Of a DNA stretch of 64,000 bases, positions 48,343 through 57,079 are shown one piece after another. The stretch lies in contig CM024758.1 in NCBI GenBank assembly GCA_014218235.1, positions 74,038,206 to 74,102,205 of the forward strand. Reading direction: 5' to 3'. Each line of letters opens with the position of its first letter. Positions within the stretch are counted from its first letter, which is position 1. A program made the position numbers and the translations under genes. Source of the DNA: Colocasia esculenta (Eukaryota; Streptophyta; Magnoliopsida; Alismatales; Araceae). The notes beneath the pieces were generated by a model that made no database searches, had not been told where the DNA came from, and saw nothing but the letters and a program-made list of their open reading frames with translations.

Positions 48343-49473
48343 ATCCAAGTAGCCTGGGTGCATTAGAGGTAATATTAGAGAATCCATTGGATCCTAAGAT
48401 GAACAAGAGAGAGTTATCAGAGCATCCCAGTAGCCTGGGTGCATTAGAGGTAATATCAAAAGTACCTCTGGAAGCATTAAGAGTAAAAGTTAAAGTATCC
48501 CTAGTTGGATTGAAGAAGATTGCCATATTATTGGCTCTTGATTTTATGATGGATTTTTAAATCTCAGAATATTGGCCTCTTCAGCCTTGATACCCTAGGT
48601 AGATAGATAGGAGTATCTGGATTTTAATTCTTGGATTCTAGAACTGGATAAGATAGACATTCGAACACTAGCCATGACCTTGGATTGGACTGAGGAGCAT
48701 TGTTAGAACTCCTACTAGATCCTAGGTAAGACAAGAAGTGATATTAGATTGTTAGTCATGGATTCTAGGATTGGATAGGAGTAGCATAAAGGTTTCAACC
48801 CTGAACCTTGGATGGTTAGAAATAACATTGAGCTTTGGCCTTTGATCCTAAATAGGATCTCAGTCTGGACAACTAAGAGCCCTGAAACGAACCTACAGCC
48901 TGAATTATGGAAAAAAAATCTGTCATGAGGAATCAAGTTCCCTGTGTCTGTCCCTTGTTAGCACCTAGTGGGTGGGTGGAGCATGAACTAGACCTGACCA
49001 TTTGCTTATAAAGAAGCATTACCAGAGCTGCATATGATCTGAGTTGTAGCTTTATCATTAGAGCCTCACCTTTTTATTCTAGATTTACCTAATGCTAGAT
49101 GTGTTAGGAGATACTAGAGCCTAAGTCTGGAACCTAAACTATGGGTTTATGTTGAGAGAATCTCTTATGCTTGAAATTCTCTGACTCTAGCACCAAGATA
49201 GGACTCCTGTTAACACTTGGAAACCGGTATTAAGTTACAAACCTAATAAGGTATGGGCTACAATTCCAGAATGGAAACTTGGACTTCATACCCAAAGGTT
49301 GTAGGTTATCCTGAATATGAGAAGGATGTCCTAGGCGATGGTGAGATTGGTAGAAGCCATGGACTAGACATATAACGTCTCTTGATAAATGTTTATAAGA
49401 TTTGTAAGTTAGAAGCAAGAAGCAAAAGAGAAACTGATAATCTGGGTAATTTATTTTGAAGGAACTTAGACGA
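48343..49473 (+). other. Leader of the second zinc-knuckle element
   Basis: No capsid domain. A direct repeat of about 37 bp covers the end of the primer site: TATCAGAGCATCC, then AGTAGCCTGGGTGCATTAG and AGGTAATAT at 48,334 and again at 48,416. The rest is non-coding. Confidence 0.65.
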
Positions 49474-49849
49474 ATGACAACTGAGGAACAATCCACAACA
49501 CTTATAGATGAACTGAGATCAATTCGGAAGATAACCATGGCATTACGATGAGCTTCCCAACTGCTAGAGAATGATTTGGCATCTACTAAGAAGGACTTCA
49601 AACCCGTAGCTAGAAAGAAGCAGACCAACAATAGTAACAGACCCCAAAAGAAGAAGCCCAAGAAAAAAGGTAAACAATTGGCTCATGTACCTGAAGGAAA
49701 GTGTTGCCATTGTGGACAATTGGGACACAAGATTGAAGAGTGTTGGAGGAAGAGTTGAGCTTGCCTGCGGTGTGGAAATGTGGATTACAGGATCAATGAT
49801 TGCCCGCAAATGAAAGGAAAGGAATCTCAAAGAAGAACCAAATGGTCTT
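49474..49849 (+). pseudogene. Zinc-knuckle-only mini-gag, two stops
   Basis: ATG at 49,474. Reads TLIDELRSIRKITMALR, TGA, ASQLLENDLASTKKDFKPVA, a very basic run (KKQTNNSNRPQKKKPKKKGK), knuckle CCHCGQLGHKIEEC, WRKS, TGA (49,756), then ACLRCGNVDYRINDC. It parallels the intact 119-codon ORF at 33,469-33,828: same helix-prone head, FKPxAR, lysine run, knuckle and EECW. It has an extra second cysteine cluster and no capsid, protease or polymerase before the polypurine tract at 50,126. Confidence 0.75.
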
Positions 49850-50125
49850 GAGCAGTTAGAATCATTTTGATTTTTGGGAGTTGTAATCTTATTTAGAAGA
49901 AACATGTAAATGTTGGCACTTTTAAGAAATCCATTAAGACCATTATCCTCTATGGAATGAGCAATATTTGATATAAACGATATGTCCATGTATGTATGCC
50001 CTCCAAGAAATATCTTACCATGGAAAGGATATCTTGATGGTCTAAGTCTTAAGTGGGGAGATTTGAGGATTATTTAAGTGATCACAATATATTAGATCGT
50101 ATGAATTTGGAGACCAAATTCTTTT
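49850..50125 (+). other. 3' untranslated tail of the second zinc-knuckle element
   Basis: 276 bp, non-coding, ending GGAGACCAAATTCTTTT, the same tail as the 29,781-37,760 element. Confidence 0.6.
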
Positions 50126-50138
50126 AAGTGGGGGAGGG
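50126..50138 (+). promoter_or_regulatory. Polypurine tract
   Basis: AAGTGGGGGAGGG before the LTR start TATAACAATCTGG (TG changed to TA). Confidence 0.8.
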
Positions 50139-50771
50139 TATAACAATCTGGATTTTTAAATCCCAAATAAATGGGGATAAATTAGTGGACAAGATTGAGT
50201 AAGGTTTCAATCAGGATAATTAAAGTAAAGGAGCCAATGAAGGAAGTCTCAGGATGAGTGGAAGATTCATAAAAGGGGGACACTAACCACCAGCACTTCG
50301 ACTGGTCAAATTATAACATAGTCAGTCGAAGTAGCACTTAGTATATGAGAAGTACCCATCGACTGCCTCCAGTAATCGATGTTTTCCTTCAATAATCGAT
50401 GTTCCAAATGAGCAATCGATGTTTTCCTTCAGTAGTCGATGTTTTATATGAGCAATCGATGTTTTCCTTCAGTTATCGATGTTCTATATGAGCAATCGAT
50501 GTTCCAAGTGAGCAATCGATGTTCCTTCTTCAGTAATCGATGTTCCATGCGAGCAATCGATGTTCCTTCTTCAGTAATCGATGTTCAAATGAATAATCAA
50601 TGTTTTCACCAATCGATGTTTCTGACCAATCAATGTTGGTCAGCAATCGATGTTTTCCTTCACCAATTGATTGCCCTATTAGTCAATAATCGATTGTCTT
50701 TATGTCAATCTATTGCGTTGTTAGTCAATAATCGATTGACTTTATGTCAATTGATTTCCTTGTTAGTCAAC
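50139..50771 (+). mobile_element. 3' LTR of the second zinc-knuckle element, interrupted
   Basis: 633 bp, then interrupted by LTR D. The second half is an array of AATCGATGTT words (50,373-50,770), about 13 exact TCGATG plus decayed copies, alternating with CCTTC and ATATGAGC spacers. The apparent ORF at 50,439-50,813 is a translation of this array. Confidence 0.75.
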
Positions 50772-53499
50772 TATAGCACCCCAAAAATTTTATTAATTAA
50801 AAAATTAGAATAAATTAAAAATAATAATTTAATATTTCTAAATTAGAAAACACATGCGTACCATTATAACGGATGCGGAAACACATGGACAAAAATACAT
50901 AAAAATCATAGTTCAACTATAAACAATACTCCCAAACAACCCACAAAAGAAATCATGCAAAGAAAAATTAGATTAGCTGAGTTTAAAGCGTTTTGCGACT
51001 TATTATCATAATTAGGGAATAAGTCGAATAATTACTATTATCGATACTTAACTGAGTCCAAAAATAAAATAAAAATCGTGGATGGACTTCAAACAATGAG
51101 TATTGACAACCCAATGAAATAATTGAACCAAAAGAACTCTTTTGGGCCACAAATTAATTTATGCTAAGAAAATAACCCAAAATTCAAAAATATTCACTAA
51201 TGGACTATGATGGGGTAAATTCTCACCCAATAGACCACCATTGGACTTCAAACCAAGCCCAAATTTGTGGTTACCACCTAAGAGAGGTTTCCATAAGCTT
51301 TCCATCATGAAGTGGGGAGAGAAATCTTCCATTGAGGGAAGGATACACCAAATTCCTACATATTAGTTTGCTAATCTAAATTAGGCAACTAAAGACCCAT
51401 GCCTCTTTAAATAAGCCCCCTCTCCCCAATGGGACGACCCCTAGGGTTGCTGAGGTCGTGCTTGGAGGCTGTGGTGGCTGGAGATCTTGAGGTGGAGGTT
51501 GGAGCAAGAAGCGAGTTCGTGCACATCTTCCCTTGCGACCTGCAGACTAGCCCCTTCAAGATCAACACCAAAGGTTAGTAAAACCTAGACCAAACCATGC
51601 AAACCATATATCTCTAGAAAGATCTACAAGTCTAGTTTCTTATGGAACTATTTTTCCCAATTTCTATCTAGTAGATCGTGAGTATTAGTCGTTCTTCTCT
51701 AAGCGGTCAGAACTAGGGATTCTAGAGAACGAATCCTATTCAACCCAAAAGGTAGGTCATCTCCATGCCAAACTCTAATTTAACCCGTTCATGCTTGCAT
51801 ACATGTGTATAGATCATGGTCTTACTATTTTCCCCAATTTTTATCATGTGGGTTTCACGAATTAAATCTAGTATGATTAGTATGTTGTGCTGCATTAATT
51901 AAACCTAACTTGTCTTGTGAGTTCTATATCTCTTCGTGGGGTCGTTTTTAGATCGAGCACCCAACATGAAACTTGTTTCCCCATGCGTCTAGTTTCATTT
52001 GCACTGGTTTTTCCAATTTTTATTGACTGTACCAAGAGTATTAGTCTGTACATGAGCACTATGTCAGATTTGCGTAGATAGTCACCACACATCTTATTAC
52101 TTGATCAAACGACTGTTGCTTCTCGATTACTTGTTATTGTACATTGTATAGGAATTACTCTAACTAATCTGATTTGGATCACCCTAGCATTAGTTTTTAT
52201 TTTTCAAACATATAGGTGTCAAACCTAGTTTGAACTGGACTAGGAAAACACCCATTTAAAGCCCTCTGCATTGGAAATGAGAAGACGACGAGTCGACCTG
52301 TTGCTTCATAAGGTGACAGGAAGGCTGTTGCCTCCAGAAGGTGATAGGAAGGCTGTCACCTTCATGGATCAGAAGGCAAATCCTTCTGGTCGCCTTCATG
52401 AAGGCGACATGATGCTTGTCGCCTTCTGACCACAGTGGGCATTTCAGCCCTATTTGGCCCGTTTTGCGCCGTTTTCGTGCCCCGTTTTCTATGTGTGTGA
52501 AGTTAGTTACTGATAACATGAATTTCTGATCCCATATAAAGATTAAAACATGTTTAAATGGTGTTTAACTGATTTTAAATTAATGATCATGCTCTCTACC
52601 TTTCGATTATTCACTTCTTGCCTTGTTATTGAACTTGCTAAAAACACATTGCTACTTGATAAAATTGGTCATGCATGACTACTATTTCCGGATTTAGCAT
52701 TCATGATACTTGCCATAATTGGAGTTTCCATAAACGAAGTTTTCGTAAATGGAGTTTTCATAATCGGATTCACTCACATGCACTTGAGCGATTCTCACGC
52801 CCGACATGCGCATACACTCTAGCACGATAGGAAAGGCCCTTCTGGGCTTCTGGTAACTCTCTGTCGGATATTCCTTCTTGCCGGACTAGTGACCCCTTGA
52901 CCAAGGCCTTCGTAAGTTTCCTCTGACCATGGATTCCCATATGGCCGACGAGCAGGTTGTACCAATGAAGTATCCGAAAGTTAGTGTGCACGTATCTCTC
53001 TTCTCTTGGCATTCTTGATGAGATATTTCTCTTCTCATCTTGATTCTGAAGTACACCCCTATACCAAGTTACTAATAAGTGCTTGCTTGCTTGTGAAATG
53101 GCCATCTTGTTACATGCTATCTTGTTCTTGCTCGTTATCATCTTGCTAGATCATTGTTCAAAACCTTCTTGCTAGACTGATCTTTACATCTCTTGATCAT
53201 ACTATCTTGCATGATACACTGTACATGTTACTACCATCGTTTTAAATGCATTGTACATATCATGTTCATATCTTCTAGATTTTAAATTGTTAAATACTTA
53301 TATCATTGCTGGAAGATGTAAATCCTACTGGGTGTGTGCACTCATTACCTACTTTCCAACCTTTCAGGAGAACAGGATATGGAGAGACGTAGAGAACCAA
53401 GACTACACTAGGGATGAACAAGAGTGAAGAGCGCTCACATCAAAGTCTTGTTATCTTAGTGTCATAGTACTATAGTTGAGTATGAGAGGAATAGAATAA
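50772..53499 (+). mobile_element. LTR D, gypsy-type, 3' end interrupted
   Basis: Starts TATAGCACCCCAAAAATTTT (TG changed to TA). Contains an AAATAAGCCCCCTCTCC leader start (51,410), an array of GAAGGCGAC/GTCGCCTTC words (52,270-52,430) with a 20-bp perfect palindrome at 52,389-52,408, and a hairpin at 53,329-53,344. It is cut by the element C LTR at 53,500. AATAA (53,495-53,499) is the probable target duplication of C. No gene. Confidence 0.7.
53329..53344 (+). promoter_or_regulatory. Conserved LTR hairpin with base-pair exchange
   Basis: TGGGT-GTGTGC-ACTCA: pairs T-A, G-C, G-U, G-C, T-A, where other families have C-G at the last pair. Preceded by AGATGTAAATCCTAC and followed by CCAACCTTTCAG|G at 53,357-53,368. 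Confidence 0.6.
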
Positions 53500-54690
53500 T
53501 GTAGCGGTCCTCGTCGTTCAAACCCGTTAACCTAATAACGAGCTTGACCTGACTCCGCCTCCCGCGAACGAGCCGAAATCTCGCAAGGGATACCATTCAC
53601 AAGTCTGTAGAAATATAAAGGAAATAACTCAAATATATATAAGATGTTGCATCTCACAAATATTTACATGAAATATACATAGCCATTTCTCAACTGAAGT
53701 CAAACTCAAAGTACAGCAACCTGGGGCATACCCCGAGGTGAACAGAAAGAACAGATTACACTGCTGGTGGTGCAGACCCAACTCCACTACGGTGTGGCTT
53801 TGAACTAGACGAAGGGTGAGAAGCCTCCTGCTCTCCCTCACCTGAAAGGAGTAGGGGTGAGCCTCGCAAGTCACTGGCTCAGTAGGGAAACTCCCTCGAA
53901 AGCCGAACAAAACCAAACTCACAAAGTCCAGAAGCAGGAAGCTACACTAGGCAATTTATAGAACTAGCTACGCATGATATTAAAGTTGTAAATAACATTT
54001 ATCTCATGCTATTAACAGAAAAAAACCTTAATAAATAAATGATAAACCTCATCCAAGTGTACGAGCTAAAGTAGAAGTACGCCACACTCGGGTCACGAAG
54101 ACTGGTTCGCGACACCAGCAACTAACCCGGACAAACCACACATGACTACCTCTTAGTCTCACAGCCACGAACGAAAGGTCCAGCTGCCGCTCCACCATAA
54201 CAAGTCAAGAATCTGTGGAGACCAACCAACACCACTCATGAGGACCACACTACTGCAGACCCATGCTTGGCACCTTAGGGACTCCAGCCCGAGCTCCCTA
54301 AAGTGAGGCACTGGAAAATAGGACTAGTTGGGGCCCAGTACGTCTACTGTTGTCCGTAACCCCAACTACGAGTGCGCTACAAGCGACAAACACAACTCTC
54401 ACAAGTCATTGTCCCACTGCCGTCTTTCCCTCAGCCGGACGTACAACTCTATACAAGAGTAAGGGTGTCCAGGAAGACGACACAGACCTTGATGGTACAC
54501 AAGAGTGAGGGTGTTCAGAACGCGACACCCAGCTCTATCGCGTTCACAGACAGAGAACCTGTGGGTGATCTGGGCCGAATCTGTCAGCCCTAAGCCCCAA
54601 AACCTGCGTAGACACATGAAACTCAAGCCACAGGCCACACACTGGCCATCACAACCACTAAGCCACGATCTGAACGGTCAATATGCTACA
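53500..54690 (-). mobile_element. 3' LTR of element C, internally deleted
   Basis: 1,191 bp with ends TGTAGC...GCTACA. The minus strand begins TGTAGCATATTGACCG like 19,046, then jumps near 54,510 from GGGTGTCGCGTTCTGAAC into the ACCCTCACTCTTGTG block, missing about 900 bp of the contig 2 copy. Hairpin at 53,858-53,881, 358 nt from the LTR end. Confidence 0.88.
53858..53881 (-). promoter_or_regulatory. Conserved LTR hairpin
   Basis: TGAGCC, 12-nt loop, GGCTCA on the minus strand, followed by a tract ending CTCCTTTCAG|G. Confidence 0.6.
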
Positions 54691-56474
54691 TTACTATCAC
54701 CTAAAAGAATTTCATCCTCAAAATTTAGAATAAGCCTAGCATGAAAATTTCCATGTAAACAAGCATGGTACTATCACCTAAAAGAATTAAAGGCTTACTC
54801 AAACAAGTATGGATACGCTTTCATCATTTCCTCTACCAGTTCCCATGTATCTTCTCTACCCTGTCTGTTTTCCCATCTGATTTTCACTAATTCAATTTCT
54901 TTATTTCTCAACTTTTGGGTCTTGCGTCCAGTAATCTGTACTGGATATTCTGGCATTGCCATGTCTGGCTTCAGATCATCTCACTGATAACTGACCACCT
55001 GGGAAGGATCTCGGATATACCTTTTGAGCATTTCAACATGGAATACATCATGTGCATCTGTGAAGTCTGCTGGAAGATCCAATTTGTAGGCTGTTTCACC
55101 AATCCTTTCTAAAATCTAGAATGGACCAACGTATCTTGGACTCAATTTGCCTTTCTTTCTGAACCTGAGCACACCTTTGGTAGGAGAAACCTTCAGAAAC
55201 ACATAATCACCAACTTCAAACTATAGTGTCCTAAGTCTGTATCTGCATTGCTCTTCTGACGACTCTGCACTATTTGAAGCTTTTCCTTGATAAACTTAAC
55301 CATTTCTGAACACTACTGAATCAGTTCTGGACCCATAACCTGTCTCTCACCTACCTCATGCCAGTTCAATGGTGTCCTGCAAGGTCTACCATACAAAGCT
55401 TCATAAGGTGCCATTCTGATACTTGTATGCAAACTCTACCATGCCCAAGTGGTGCTCCAGGTACCTCCCATACTAAAACAAGCTCTCAACATATCTTCTA
55501 TAGTATGAATTGTTATTTCTGTTTGGCCATCTGTCTATAGATGATATGACTGTATCTCAATTCTTTGCCAACCACTCTCTGTAAACTCCTCCAGAAACCT
55601 GAAGTAAAATGGGTCTCTATCTGAAACAATGGTAATTGGAATTCCATGCAAAGGTATTATTCTGTCTACATACAATCTGGCTAATCTATCCACAGTCTAT
55701 GACATGCTCAGTGCCAATAACCTGCAAACTTTAGTCAATCTGTCAACAAAAACCCAAATTCCATTGTGACCTACTACTGTCCTGGGCAAACCAACTACAA
55801 AATCCAAGGTGATGTCATCCCATTTCCACTATGGAATTGGCAATGGCTGTAATAGTCCTCCTGGTCTCTGATGCTCTGCTTTTACTTGCTAACATACCAG
55901 ACATGTCGATATAAATTCTGCAATTTCTTTCTTCATATTTGGCCACTAGAAATGCTTCTTCAAATTTTGATACATCTTGGTACTGTCTGGATGGATGGTG
56001 TATCTGGACCTGTGAGCTTCCTCTAATACTTTCTGCCTCACCTCGGCTTCTGCTGGAACATATAATCGGCCCTTAAGCCTGACCACACTGTCATCATCAA
56101 GTGTAATCTCCTCCATTCTCACAATATTCACAAAATTTTTATTTGTTCTCTACGCTTCCACTATCTGCCAATACAAAGAAGGATCCACTGCACTATTTGC
56201 CAATATTGCTCGTTGCTGATTATTTGGCACACATAATGAATTCTCTGCTACATCTTCATATAGTTTCCATTCTCTAATCATCATCTGATTCATAACTGCC
56301 TTTCTGCTCAGTGCATCTGCAACAACATTGGCTCTGCCCGGATGGTATGCTAAGCTGAAATCATAATCTTTAAATTACTCCATCCATCTGCGCTACCTCA
56401 AATTCAAATATTTTTGAGAGAAAATATACTTCAAGCTCTTATGATCTGTGAATATCTCAAACTCTCACCATACA
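54691..56474 (-). pseudogene. Element C pol, second copy: RNase H end, integrase, chromodomain remnant
   Basis: Homologous to 17,272-19,045 along its whole length. Minus strand: VRLKGRLYVPAEAEVRQKVL and the HRSRYTIHPDSTKMYQN zinc finger (56,131-55,950), CLVC (55,895), LDFVVGLPRTVVGHNGIWVF (55,820-55,750), SDRDP (55,620), GQTE (55,530), WHEVGERQVMGPELIQ (55,370-55,320) and TWQCQNIQY-type C-terminus. The stops at 55,946 and 55,889 are shared with contig 2. The TAG at 55,313 is CAG in contig 2, so decay continued after duplication. Doubled PPT-like tract at 54,768-54,790 and 54,691-54,707. Confidence 0.88.
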
Positions 56475-57079
56475 TGTAACGACCGGATATTTATTCCCAA
56501 AAATGCTCCATATCCAAGTCTGCCTCCTCTGATCGAACAGATGTCTCGCAAGGGATAACACGCACAAGTGTCCAGTAAGAATATAAAAGACAACAACAAA
56601 AGTATAAGACACAAGAAAGTACATGTGGTCATACCTATATACAACATTGTACAACTATCCAATACATTATTACATGTCCAAGAAAAGAGTAACAACTACC
56701 TGGGGCATACCCCGAGAAAGCACAAGCTCACACAACGCCACTAACTCTACTGTTGGTGGTACAAGTCTACCATAAGCCTCCGTAAGCCACACAAATGGCT
56801 AACACCTGAAAAGAACTATAAAGGAGTGAGCCTCAACAAGTCACTGGCTCAGTAGGGACATCCCAAAAACAACACCTAAAAAGGAATGAGACCTCAACCC
56901 CAAAGGGCTCACTAGCTACACCGAGAGCCAAACCACTACAACAACTGGTCGCCTAAGCGACAAGCCTCACAGGCAAACCACTGCCTAAGCTGCAAGCTTC
57001 ACCGGCAACCTACCCATATAGGATAACAAGACTGGCATCAACAAGCCAATCCACCACACACCAAAACTACAATCGGAAG
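56475..57079 (-). mobile_element. B-type LTR piece inside element C RNase H
   Basis: 605 bp, starting TGTAACGACC on the plus strand. It interrupts RNase H just before its FEIFTDH motif. Its own 5' part was displaced by element A at 57,080. Same arrangement as 16,666-17,271. Confidence 0.88.
56827..56851 (-). promoter_or_regulatory. Conserved LTR hairpin
   Basis: TGAGCC, 13-nt loop, GGCTCA; 352 nt from LTR end; followed by TTCTTTTCAG|GTGTTAG. Confidence 0.6.

Noticed and set aside
50439..50813. 124-codon repetitive protein
   Set aside because: It is a translation of the AATCGATGTT array in an LTR.
54399..54744. Overlapping ORFs of 73-79 codons on both strands
   Set aside because: They lie in the C LTR; frames are not conserved at 19,046-20,397.
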